Under the pieces are notes generated by a model. It saw nothing but the letters and a program-made list of their open reading frames with translations, searched no databases and was not told the origin of the DNA. From Rhodospirillaceae bacterium (GTDB lineage: Bacteria > Pseudomonadota > Alphaproteobacteria > Bin65), in contig VXNK01000038.1 of assembly GCA_009840595.1 (NCBI GenBank), positions 1 to 64,000 of the forward strand: 64,000 bases of DNA, given 5' to 3'. Shown here in pieces: positions 8,435-17,942 of this stretch. Position numbers and translations under genes: made by a program. Numbering within the stretch: position 1 is the first letter of the stretch; every line of letters begins with the position of its first letter.

Positions 8435-10387
8435 ATGGCGTTCCTCAACGACCGGCGCAACCTGACGATCGCCTCCCTGATCGTCGCCTTCGTCTTCCTG
8501 TTCGCCTTCAACGCCTTTGTCGGCAGTACGGTACGCAACCTTTCGGTCGATCTGACCGAGGACAGGGAGTTCACCCTCTCCGAGGGCACGGAACGGGTGC
8601 TGAAATCGCTCGAAGAGCCGATCACGCTGCGCCTGTTCCTCTCGCCCGCGCTGATCGAGCGGGCGCCGGGCTATGCCGCCGCGGCGAACCGGGTGCGCAA
8701 CCTTCTCGACCGCTACGTTGCCCTAGCGAACGGCAAGATCCGTCTGGAGACCTACCGCCCCGAGCCCTATTCGGAAGACGAGGACAAGGCCGAGGCCTAC
8801 GGCATGGAAGGCGTGCCGATCGATACGAGCGGCACGCTGGTCTATTTCGGCCTCGCCGGGACCAACACGGTGGATGCCGAAGAGAGCATCCCCTTCTTCC
8901 ATCCGAACCGCCAGCGTTTCGTCGAATACGACCTCACCCGGCTGGTTCACAGCCTGGGCGTCAAGAAGCGGGTCGTCGGCCTGATTGCCGGCCTTCCGAT
9001 CGACGGCACCTTCAGCATGCAGGGCGGCATGCAGCAGCCCTGGCCGATCTACAAGGAGATCGAGAAGCAGTTCGAGGTCAAAACGGTCGACGAGACCAAG
9101 GACAGCATCCCGGACGATATCGACGTGCTGATGATCGTCCATCCGCGCAGCCTGTCGGACAAGACGCTCTATGCCATCGACCAGTTCGTCCTGAAGGGCG
9201 GCAAGGCCCTGGTCATGGTCGACCCGGTGCCCGAGACGGCGCCGCGCCGCCGCACCTTCATGGGCGCCGGGCCGGTTCCGCCGGGATCCGGGCTGCCGAA
9301 GCTGTTCGAGGCCTGGGGCGTCGATTACGACAGTGCCGCGGTGGCGACCGACGCCAACCGGGCTATCGCGATGCCCCATAACTCCAAGGGCCAGACCGTG
9401 CATGTGCCGCACATCGCCTATATGGAGCTGCGCAAGGAGGACCTGCACAAGACCGACCGGGTGACCGCCCAGATCGAAGTCCTGATCTTCGCGACTCCGG
9501 GCCATTTCGCCAAGGCGAAGGACGGGTCGACGGCCGTCTCGCCGCTCGTGACGACGACCGGGGTCGCCATGGTGCGCAAAGCGGAGGATTACCGGCTGCA
9601 GCCGGACCTCGTCGACCTGTACCGGACCTACCGTCCCGGCGACCGGAAACTGTGGCTCGCCGTGCGCGTGACCGGCAAGGCGGACAGTGCCTTCCCCGAC
9701 GGCCGCCCCGCCGACGATGCGGACGTCGAAAAGAAGGCGAACGAAAGTGCGGAAAATGACGCCGGCGCGGAAAACGGCAAAGACGCGAAAGCGGCGGCAC
9801 CGGCCCATGTCGCGGCGTCGCAGAAGCCGCTCAACCTGATCCTGGTCGCCGACGCCGATTTCATGGAAACCGGCTTCTGGGCGCAGAAGACGGCGGTCGG
9901 CGAGGCGGAGGTCTACACGCCGTTCGCCAACAATGCCGATTTCGTCGTGAACGCGCTGGACGATCTGGCGCGCGCCGATCCGCTGATCGGCCTGCGCGGA
10001 CGCGGCGCACCGGCGCGGCCGTTCACCGTGGTCGACGACCTGCGCAAGGCGTCGCAGAACAAGCTGCGCGCCAAGCAGCTCGAACTGGCGCGGGATCTCG
10101 AGGACATCCGCAAGAAGCTCAACGAGGCCCGGACGGCGAGCAAGGACGGCCGGACCGTCCTGACCGACAAACAGCAGGAAACGCTGCGCGGCTATCTGGC
10201 GAAGTTCCTCGCCATCCGGCAGGAGCAGCGGGCCGTCCTCGCCGATCTGCGCAAGGATGTCGAGGCGCTGGAGGCGCAGACCAAATTCTACAACATCGCG
10301 CTGATTCCCCTGCTGATCGCCGTGCTGGCGATCCTGATCGCGATCTGGCGCGCACGGCGCCGGCGCCGGCGCTATGAAACCGCCTGA
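8435..10387 (+). CDS. Gldg-family ABC transport-associated protein
   Basis: N-terminal TM, RNLSVDLTEDREFTLSEGTERVLKSLEEPITLRLFLS, C-terminal TM; gene order GldA-F-G. Confidence 0.85.
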   Translation: MAFLNDRRNLTIASLIVAFVFLFAFNAFVGSTVRNLSVDLTEDREFTLSEGTERVLKSLEEPITLRLFLSPALIERAPGYAAAANRVRNLLDRYVALANGKIRLETYRPEPYSEDEDKAEAYGMEGVPIDTSGTLVYFGLAGTNTVDAEESIPFFHPNRQRFVEYDLTRLVHSLGVKKRVVGLIAGLPIDGTFSMQGGMQQPWPIYKEIEKQFEVKTVDETKDSIPDDIDVLMIVHPRSLSDKTLYAIDQFVLKGGKALVMVDPVPETAPRRRTFMGAGPVPPGSGLPKLFEAWGVDYDSAAVATDANRAIAMPHNSKGQTVHVPHIAYMELRKEDLHKTDRVTAQIEVLIFATPGHFAKAKDGSTAVSPLVTTTGVAMVRKAEDYRLQPDLVDLYRTYRPGDRKLWLAVRVTGKADSAFPDGRPADDADVEKKANESAENDAGAENGKDAKAAAPAHVAASQKPLNLILVADADFMETGFWAQKTAVGEAEVYTPFANNADFVVNALDDLARADPLIGLRGRGAPARPFTVVDDLRKASQNKLRAKQLELARDLEDIRKKLNEARTASKDGRTVLTDKQQETLRGYLAKFLAIRQEQRAVLADLRKDVEALEAQTKFYNIALIPLLIAVLAILIAIWRARRRRRRYETA

Positions 10388-10464
10388 GCGCGCCTTTCGC
10401 CCCGGAACCGTTCCGAAACCGCCCCGCAAAGATCCCGCAACGATCCCGCAACAATAACGCCGCC

Positions 10465-11658
10465 ATGACCAAGACCGGCTTCCTGATCCTGACCGCCGTT
10501 ACCGCCGCGCTGATTGTCGGCGCCGTGGCGCTGCGGCCGGCGGCGACGACGATGGCGCCGTCGGAAGGCGCCCGTTTTTTCCCCGGCCTCGACGGCGCGG
10601 CGCTCGACGCGGTCGACCGCATCCGCGTAACCGCCGAGGGCAGGAAAATCACCCTCGATCGCAAGGACGGCCGATGGACCGTGCGCGACAAGGGCGGCTA
10701 TCCGGCGACCTTCGCAAAGGTGAAGGAGGCGCTGGTTTCGCTGTCGCAGCTCAGGCAGTTCGAGCGCAAGACCGCCGATCCGTCGCGCTACGACAAGCTC
10801 GATCTCGGAGACCCGGCCGGGAAGGACGCGAAGTCCAAGCGGCTGACCGCTTTCGCCGGCGACAAGACGGTCGCCGACGTCATTGTCGGCAAGAGCAATA
10901 CCAAGGAAATCCTGTTCGGCCGCTCGCTGGTCTATGTCCGCCTGCCCGGCGACAGGCAGAGCTGGCTCGCCGTCGGCGATCCGAAGCTGGCCGCCGAGGT
11001 CGGCGACTGGCTCGACCGCGCGGTGCTCGACGTCAAGACCGGGCGGATCCGGGAAGCGGTCCTGACCGCCGCCGCCGGGACGGACGGCGACCCGCCCGAT
11101 CGGGTGATCGTCGGCAAGGACAAGGCCGGGGACGATAAATTCCGGCTGCGCAACGTGCCGGAAGGCCGCGAGATCAAGGGCGAGCGCTTCCTGCGCTATA
11201 TCGGCGAGAGCCTCGACAATCTGACGCTGGAGGATGTCAGGCCGGCCGGCGAGGTCGATTTTGCCGGCAAGGCCGCGGGCGGCGCCGTATTCCGGACCTT
11301 CGACGGCCTGGTCGTCACCGCGAAGCTGGCCCGGACCGGCAAGCCGGACGAGGACGACAAATACTGGATGACCTTCGAGGCCGGCGTCGACGAAGCGGCG
11401 CTGCTGAAGGAAAAGCCGAAGAAAGGCTCCGACCTCAAACCGGCCGCCGAAGTCCGCAAGGAAGCCGCTGCGGTCGCTGCGCGGACCGCCGGCTGGGCCT
11501 ACAAGGTCTCGTCCACCGTCACCCGCTTCCTGCGCTACACCATGGCCGACATCCTGAAACCGCCGCCGAAGGAAAAAGCCGCTGAGGATGCCGAAGCGAA
11601 ACCGGCCGACGGCGGCGCGACCGGCGATCCCCCGTCGGCAGACAAGAAGGACGAGTAG
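10465..11658 (+). CDS. DUF4340 domain-containing protein
   Basis: MTKTGFLILTAVTAALIVGAVALRP...; position after GldG-like gene and ITLDRKDGRWTVRDKGGYPA motif. Confidence 0.75.
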   Translation: MTKTGFLILTAVTAALIVGAVALRPAATTMAPSEGARFFPGLDGAALDAVDRIRVTAEGRKITLDRKDGRWTVRDKGGYPATFAKVKEALVSLSQLRQFERKTADPSRYDKLDLGDPAGKDAKSKRLTAFAGDKTVADVIVGKSNTKEILFGRSLVYVRLPGDRQSWLAVGDPKLAAEVGDWLDRAVLDVKTGRIREAVLTAAAGTDGDPPDRVIVGKDKAGDDKFRLRNVPEGREIKGERFLRYIGESLDNLTLEDVRPAGEVDFAGKAAGGAVFRTFDGLVVTAKLARTGKPDEDDKYWMTFEAGVDEAALLKEKPKKGSDLKPAAEVRKEAAAVAARTAGWAYKVSSTVTRFLRYTMADILKPPPKEKAAEDAEAKPADGGATGDPPSADKKDE

Positions 11659-11957
11659 CCGCCAACGGCAACGATACGAAACGCAGCCGGAGTATGCCGC
11701 CAATCCGCCCGATCGCACCGAAAGCGCAGACGGGTCGGGAGTTGGTTGCCTTTTTCCGCAATTCGCCCTTGATGGGCGCAGGTCTTCGGTTCGAGCGGGA
11801 CCGGTGGGCCGGTCGTACAATCGATCTCGAAACGACCCCGGATGCGAACGAACTGTCCCTCGCCACCGCAAGACCGACGGACTATGATCCGGCCCCGGGA
11901 TTGCATCGGCATGCCGCTGCGCCGCCGATGCGGCCGCGGCGGATCGGGAGGAACGAC

Positions 11958-13223
11958 ATGGCCGGCGACTTCATCGACATTCCCGCCGCGGACGGCGGCG
12001 CATTCCAGGGCTATCTCGCCTTGCCGGAGGGCGGCAAGGGCCCCGGCCTGATGATCCTTCAGGAAATCTTCGGCGTGAACGAAGCGATCCGCGCGACCTG
12101 CGATTACTTCGCCGAAGAGGGCTATGTCGTCCTCGCGCCGGACATGTTCCACCGGCTCGAACGGCGGGTCGATCTCGGCTATTCCGACGACGAGCGCGCC
12201 AGGGCATTCGACTTTCTCGGCCGGTTCGATTTCGCCAAGGCGGTCGAGGACATGACCGCCACCGTCGCGCATCTCAAGGGCATGGATGCGGTGAAGGGCC
12301 AGGGCAAGGGCGGCGCCACCCAGGTCGCCGCGCTCGGCTACTGCCTGGGCGGGGCGCTGGCCTACCAGGCGGCGGCCCATTGCGGCGTCGCGGCGGCGGC
12401 CAGCTACTACGGCGTGCAGATCGAGAAGCAGCTGCACCTCAAGGACAGGATCGAGTGCCCGACGGTGCTGCATTTCGGCGGCGCTGACGAGCATGTCCCG
12501 ATGGAAGCGGTCGAGCAGGTCCGCGAGGCTTTCGCGGACAAGGACCATGTGCTGGTCAACGTCTACGAGGGCGCGCCCCACGGCTTCGCCAACCGCTTCC
12601 GCGACAGCTACGACAAGGCGGCGGCCGGCATGGCGCATTCGCGCACTATCGCGCTGCTGCGCGGCACGATGGGGCCGGGCTACGACCTCGAGCATCTGTG
12701 GGACATGCACTGCTACTACGAGTTCGCGACCCGCGACGTCGACGCCACGATGGCGACGATGGTGGCGCAGCCCTACGTCAACCACATCCCGACCATGACC
12801 GGCGGCGTCGGCTATACCGAGCTGCACCGCTTCTACAAGAACCATTTCGTCAACGCGAACCCGGACGATACGGCGCTGATCCCGGTCTCGCGCACCGTCG
12901 GCGCCGACCGGGTGGTCGACGAGATGATCTTCGAATTCACCCACGACCGGGAGATCGACTGGATGCTGCCCGGCGTGGCCCCGACCGGCAAACGGGTGCG
13001 CATCCCGCTGGTCGCCATCATCAATTTCCGCGGCCCGAAGCTGTATCACGAGCATATCTACTGGGATCAGGCCTCCGTCCTGGTCCAGATCGGCGTGCTC
13101 GACGCGAAGGACCTGCCGACCGCCGGCATGGCGACCGCGGAGAAGATGCTCGACGAGACGCAGCCGTCCAACACGCTGATGGAGCGCTGGGCGGAGAGCG
13201 CCCCGGCGGAAGCCGCCGAATAG
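11958..13223 (+). CDS. Dienelactone hydrolase family protein with C-terminal SnoaL/NTF2-like domain
   Basis: N-terminal ...LMILQEIFGVN...LGYCLGGALAYQAA...APHGFANRF; C-terminal MHCYYEFATRDVDATMATMV...TGGVGYTELHRFYKNHFV. Confidence 0.82.
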   Translation: MAGDFIDIPAADGGAFQGYLALPEGGKGPGLMILQEIFGVNEAIRATCDYFAEEGYVVLAPDMFHRLERRVDLGYSDDERARAFDFLGRFDFAKAVEDMTATVAHLKGMDAVKGQGKGGATQVAALGYCLGGALAYQAAAHCGVAAAASYYGVQIEKQLHLKDRIECPTVLHFGGADEHVPMEAVEQVREAFADKDHVLVNVYEGAPHGFANRFRDSYDKAAAGMAHSRTIALLRGTMGPGYDLEHLWDMHCYYEFATRDVDATMATMVAQPYVNHIPTMTGGVGYTELHRFYKNHFVNANPDDTALIPVSRTVGADRVVDEMIFEFTHDREIDWMLPGVAPTGKRVRIPLVAIINFRGPKLYHEHIYWDQASVLVQIGVLDAKDLPTAGMATAEKMLDETQPSNTLMERWAESAPAEAAE

Positions 13224-13266
13224 GGCAGCCCGTTAACGACACGGCTATTTCGCAAGGGAGGAAACC

Positions 13267-14811
13267 ATGACCCACATGGACCGCAGGCAGTTCCTGCACA
13301 CTGCCGGTGCGGCCGGCGCCGCGACCGGCCTCGGCTCGCTGCTGTTCAACCGGGCGGCGGCGGCCGCCATCGGCGATACGCTCACCATCGCCTACCATGT
13401 GCCGCTGCCGGCCTGGGATCCGACGACCGGCCTGTCCTCGGTCAACCCGCAGCTCATGTCGATCTACAAATGCGTGTTCGACCAGTATGTCGACCAGAAC
13501 GCCGACCTGAGCTTCCGGCCCGGCTTGCTGACCAAGTGGGGCTGGAACGACGACAAGACGAAGATCCGCATGGAGGTGCGCCAGGGCGCCAAATGGTCGG
13601 ACGGCACGCCGATCACGGCGCAGGACATCGTCTGGAACCTGCAGCGCGTCGCCAACCCGAAGACCGGCAACCCGGTATCCTTCGTCTGGGCGTCGGTCGC
13701 CAACCTGAAGGCCGAGGGCAACGTCGTCACCGGCGACGTCAAGCAGTATACGCCCGACCTGTTCAAGTGGATGGCGTTCCTGACCGCCTACGTCCTGCCG
13801 CCGCACCACTACAAGAAGGTCGGCAAGGCGGGCTTCGAGAAGCAGCCGATGGGCTCCGGCCCCTACACGGTGGACGAGTTCCAGCGCGGCTCCTTCGTGC
13901 GCCTGAAGGCGAACCCCAACTACTGGGGCGACCAGCCGGCGTTCAAGACCGTCGTGTTCAAGTTCGTCACCGATCCGGCGGCGCGCATCGCCGAGATCGA
14001 GAGCGGCCGGTCGGACCTCACCCTCAACATCCCGTTCGAGGAATACGACCGACTGCGGGCCAAGGACGGCCTCGAAGGCGTCGCGACGCCGGTTTCCGAC
14101 ATCGCCATGATCTTCTTCAACGATGTCGAGCCGATGACCGATATCAACGTGCGCAAGGCGGCGGTGATGGCGGTCAACAAGAAGGCGATCGTCGACCGGC
14201 TGCTGCGCGGCTACGGCGTGCCCATCGAGACCCTGCTGGCGCCGCCCTATACCGGCTTCGACCCGAACGTGAAGACGCCCTACGACCCGAAGGGCGCGGC
14301 GGCCCTGCTCGCCAAGTCCGGCTATTCGAAGGACAAGCCGGTCACGTTCAAGATCCAGACCACGCGGGGCTACATCGCCAAGGACTACGAGGTCATCCAG
14401 GCCATCGTCGGCATGTGGCGCAAGGTCGGGATCCAGGCCGAGATCGAGGTCTACGAGGTCGCCAAGCATTTCGAGCTGCGCGCCCAGGACAAGCTGGCGC
14501 CCGCCGCCTTCTACAACTGGGGCAACTCGATCGGCGACCCGACCACCTCGACCGGCCACGCCATGTTCGGCCCGTCGCCGCACTCGACCTGGGACACCAA
14601 GGATCTCGACGGCATGATCGGCCCGCTGTGGGGCGAGAAGGACGAGGCCAAGCGCATCGCCGGCTGGCAGAATGTCAACCGCTATATCGCCGAGAAGGCC
14701 TATGTCTTCCCGCTTTATCAGCAGGTCCAGCCGGTGGTGTTCAAGACGGGCCTGAAATTCAAGGGCCACTTCGCCAACTTCGTCCTGCCCCAAGCGATGT
14801 CGAAGGGGTAG
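13267..14811 (+). CDS. ABC transporter substrate-binding protein, family 5 (dipeptide type), Tat signal
   Basis: MTHMDRRQFLHTAGAAGAATGLGSLLF; VRQGAKWSDGTPITAQDIVWNLQRV; LKANPNYWGDQPAFKTVVFKFV. Confidence 0.92.
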   Translation: MTHMDRRQFLHTAGAAGAATGLGSLLFNRAAAAAIGDTLTIAYHVPLPAWDPTTGLSSVNPQLMSIYKCVFDQYVDQNADLSFRPGLLTKWGWNDDKTKIRMEVRQGAKWSDGTPITAQDIVWNLQRVANPKTGNPVSFVWASVANLKAEGNVVTGDVKQYTPDLFKWMAFLTAYVLPPHHYKKVGKAGFEKQPMGSGPYTVDEFQRGSFVRLKANPNYWGDQPAFKTVVFKFVTDPAARIAEIESGRSDLTLNIPFEEYDRLRAKDGLEGVATPVSDIAMIFFNDVEPMTDINVRKAAVMAVNKKAIVDRLLRGYGVPIETLLAPPYTGFDPNVKTPYDPKGAAALLAKSGYSKDKPVTFKIQTTRGYIAKDYEVIQAIVGMWRKVGIQAEIEVYEVAKHFELRAQDKLAPAAFYNWGNSIGDPTTSTGHAMFGPSPHSTWDTKDLDGMIGPLWGEKDEAKRIAGWQNVNRYIAEKAYVFPLYQQVQPVVFKTGLKFKGHFANFVLPQAMSKG

Positions 14812-14863
14812 GAGCGGTATACCTGCCGCTGCGGCTTTCCAAAGGAATAGCCGTGTCCCAATT

Positions 14864-15020
14864 CCTCCCCCTCTTCAGAGGGGGAGGCCAGGTGGGGGTG
14901 GCGCGGCGCCCGTTTCCGTAGCGGGGCGCGCTTCGCCGCAAGGCGAATTCTCTGGCGGCCCAAAACACCCCCATCCCCTCCGCTGCGCTCCGGGACTTCC
15001 CCCGCTGAAGCGGGGGAAGG
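14864..15020. repeat. Composite palindromic element lacking an internal gene (same family as the DUF559 flanks)
   Basis: cctccccctcttcagagggggaggccaggtgggggtg (E) ... acacccccatcccctccgctgcgctccgggacttcccccgctgaagcgggggaagg (F). Confidence 0.8.
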
Positions 15021-15113
15021 ATAATCGCGGGACGGTGCGGCGGAAATCCGCATTCCGAACGAAGGGCGCCGCACCGACCACCTGCGCACACTCCGGGCTG
15101 ACGCCGCAGACCC

Positions 15114-16124
15114 ATGTCCTGGTCCTTCCTGCTCCGCCGGCTGCTTCTGGCGATCCCGACATTGTTCGGCGTGGCGGTGATCGTGTTCGTGCTGCTGCGC
15201 GTCGTGCCGGGCGATCCGATCGCCATGCTGATCGGGCCGGGGGCGACCGACGCGGACATCGCCGAGTTGCGCCGGCTCTACGGGCTGGACGAGAGCATCG
15301 CGCTCCAGTTCGTCTACTATCTGGAGGACCTGGCCCGCGGCAATTTCGGCACCTCGATCTCGATGCGCCAGGACGTGATGGAACTGGTGCTCGGCCGCCT
15401 GCCGGTGACGATCGAATTGTGCCTGTTCGCCATGCTCGTCGCCCTCGCCCTCGGCGGCGCGATGGCGCTTGCCGGCGCCTACTGGCGCGGCCGGGCCGGC
15501 GAGGCCGCGGTCGACGGCGCCGCCGGCTTCGTCCTGGCGATCCCGGATTTCCTGTGGGCCCTGCTGTTCATCCTGTTCGTCGTCGTCTTCGCGCTCGACG
15601 GGTTGCCGATCTCCGGCCGGATCGGCCATGACGTCGGCTTCCGGGGCGCGACCGGCTTCCTGCTGATCGAGAGCCTCGTGCGCCTGCGCTTCGATGCCTT
15701 CGGCTCGGTCCTGCTCCACACGGTATTGCCGGCCTTTGCGCTCGCGCTGCCGCTCGCCGCGATCATCGCGCGGGTGCTCAAGACCTCGATCGCCGAGGCG
15801 ATGACCCAGGACTATATCCTGATGGCGCGGGTCAAGGGCTTCTCCCGGGCGCGGATCGTCTGCCGCGAAGCCCTGCGCAACGCCCTGGTGCCGACCGTGA
15901 CGCTCACCGGCGTCCAGTTCACCTTCCTGGTCGGCGGCACGGTGCTGGTCGAGAAGATCTTCTCCTATCCCGGCATCGGCAACATGGCGATCGACGCCGT
16001 CATCAACCGCGACCTGCCGCTGATCCAGGGCCTGGTGCTGACCTTCGCGGTGCTGTTCATCGCCACCAATCTGCTGGTCGACATGAGCTACGCGCTGCTC
16101 AACCCGCGGATGCGCCATGGCTGA
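15114..16124 (+). CDS. ABC transporter permease (DppB-like)
   Basis: MSWSFLLRRLLLAIPTLFGVAVIVFVLLRVVPGDP; EKIFSYPGIGNMAIDAV. Confidence 0.92.
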   Translation: MSWSFLLRRLLLAIPTLFGVAVIVFVLLRVVPGDPIAMLIGPGATDADIAELRRLYGLDESIALQFVYYLEDLARGNFGTSISMRQDVMELVLGRLPVTIELCLFAMLVALALGGAMALAGAYWRGRAGEAAVDGAAGFVLAIPDFLWALLFILFVVVFALDGLPISGRIGHDVGFRGATGFLLIESLVRLRFDAFGSVLLHTVLPAFALALPLAAIIARVLKTSIAEAMTQDYILMARVKGFSRARIVCREALRNALVPTVTLTGVQFTFLVGGTVLVEKIFSYPGIGNMAIDAVINRDLPLIQGLVLTFAVLFIATNLLVDMSYALLNPRMRHG

Positions 16125-17010
16125 TGCGGCGGCCCTGCCCGGCGGTTTGCTGCCGCGCGCCCGGGAAAGCGCGGTTCGCCGGATGCTGGCGAACCGGCGG
16201 GTCGTCCTCGGCGGCGCAGTGCTGCTGTTCTTTGCGCTCGCTGCGGTCTTCGCGCCGCTCATCGCGCCGCATGACCCGGTCGAACAGGATCTGCTGCTGC
16301 AATACGCGCCGCCCTTCTGGTCGGACAAGGCGGAGCCGGGATACCTGTTCGGCACCGACAATCTGGGCCGGGATATCCTGTCCCGCCTCATCTACGGCGC
16401 GCAGATCGCCCTGTTCGTCGCCGTCACCGCAGCGGCGGCGGCCGGGCTGCTCGGCACGGTGCTCGGCCTGCTCGCCGGCTATCTCGGCGGCTGGGTCGAT
16501 GCCGTCATCTCCCGGCTGGTCGAGATCTGGATGGCCTTCCCGGCGGTCCTGCTGTCGATCGTCCTGGTCGCCGTGATGGGCACCGGCCTGCATTCGGTCA
16601 TCATCGCCATCGCGGTGATCGACTGGACCCGCTTCTGCCGGGTCGTGCGCGCCGAGACCATGGCCCAGAAGCAGCAGGACTATGTTGCCTCGGCGGTCAC
16701 CGTCGGGCTCGGCCGCATGGGCATCCTGTGGCGCGAGATCCTGCCCAACGTGCTGCCTTTGCTGCTCGTCCTGTTCACGCTCGAAATGGGCATCGCGGTG
16801 ATCGTCGAGGCGATCCTCAGCTATGTGAACCTGTCGCTGGCGTCCGATTTCCCGACCTGGGGCACGATGATCGCCGATGGCCGGAAATATGTGAACCAGG
16901 CGCCCTGGCTGATGATCCTGCCGATCGTCTGCGTCATCGCCCTCGTCCTGGCGCTGAACGCGCTCGGCGACGGGCTGAAGGACGCGCTCGATCCGGTGAT
17001 GCGCAAATGA
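16117..17010 (+). CDS. ABC transporter permease (DppC-like)
   Basis: PLIAPHDPVEQD, LFGTDNLGRDILSRLIYGAQIAL; overlaps previous gene. Confidence 0.92.
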   Translation: MADAAALPGGLLPRARESAVRRMLANRRVVLGGAVLLFFALAAVFAPLIAPHDPVEQDLLLQYAPPFWSDKAEPGYLFGTDNLGRDILSRLIYGAQIALFVAVTAAAAAGLLGTVLGLLAGYLGGWVDAVISRLVEIWMAFPAVLLSIVLVAVMGTGLHSVIIAIAVIDWTRFCRVVRAETMAQKQQDYVASAVTVGLGRMGILWREILPNVLPLLLVLFTLEMGIAVIVEAILSYVNLSLASDFPTWGTMIADGRKYVNQAPWLMILPIVCVIALVLALNALGDGLKDALDPVMRK

Positions 17011-17942
17011 GCGGTGCGCAAATCACCTCTGCCGGGATGCCGTCGAACGGCCCGATTCTCTCGGTCCGCAACCTGCATCTGGCGATCGCCGGACGGCACC
17101 GCGATACGCCGATCCTGCGCGACGTGTCGCTCGACATCGTCCCCGGCGAGGTCCACGGGCTGGTCGGCGAATCCGGCGCCGGCAAGACGATGATCGGCAA
17201 GGTCATCCTGGGCATCCAGCCCTCCCGCGCCCGGATCACCGGCGGATCGGTACGGTTCGACGGCCGGGACATTACCCATCTGCCGGAACGCGAGCGCCGC
17301 AGCCTGATGGGCCGGGGCCTCGGCCTGATTCCGCAGGATCCCATGACCTCGCTGAACCCGGCCTACCGCATCGGCGGGCAGATCGCCGACGTGCTGCGCC
17401 TGCATCTGGGCATGGACCGGGCGGCGGCCCGCGCGCGGGCGCTCGAACTGCTGGACGACGTCCATATCCGGGAGCCGGCGCGGGTGCTGCGCCAGTATCC
17501 CCACGAGCTCAGCGGCGGCATGCGCCAGCGCGTGCTGATCGCCATCGCCTTCGCCTGCCGGCCCAAGCTGATCGTCGCCGACGAGCCGACCACCGCACTC
17601 GACGTGACGGTGCAGCGCCAGGTCCTCGCGCTGATCAAGGAGATGCAGGCGCAGGAAGGCGCATCGATCCTGTTCGTCACCCACGATCTCGGCGTCGTCG
17701 CCAAGATCTGCGACCGGGTGACGGTGCTCCACGGCGGGCGGGTCCTGGAAGCCGGCGACACGCGCCGGATCGTCGAGGCGCCGCAGCACGACTACACCAA
17801 GGCCCTGATGGCCGCCACGCCGCGCCACGACCGGCCCGGCGACCTGCTGCAGCCGGTGCCGGAGGCGCTGACCGCCCGGCTGAACGCAGAGGCGCTGGCC
17901 TACGACGCCGCGCCCGGTGCGATGGGGGCGGGCCATGGCTGA
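17007..17942 (+). CDS. ABC transporter ATP-binding protein (DppD-like)
   Basis: GESGAGKTM, LIPQDPMTSLNP, HELSGGMRQRVLIAIAF, VADEPTTALDVTVQ. Confidence 0.92.
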   Translation: MSGAQITSAGMPSNGPILSVRNLHLAIAGRHRDTPILRDVSLDIVPGEVHGLVGESGAGKTMIGKVILGIQPSRARITGGSVRFDGRDITHLPERERRSLMGRGLGLIPQDPMTSLNPAYRIGGQIADVLRLHLGMDRAAARARALELLDDVHIREPARVLRQYPHELSGGMRQRVLIAIAFACRPKLIVADEPTTALDVTVQRQVLALIKEMQAQEGASILFVTHDLGVVAKICDRVTVLHGGRVLEAGDTRRIVEAPQHDYTKALMAATPRHDRPGDLLQPVPEALTARLNAEALAYDAAPGAMGAGHG

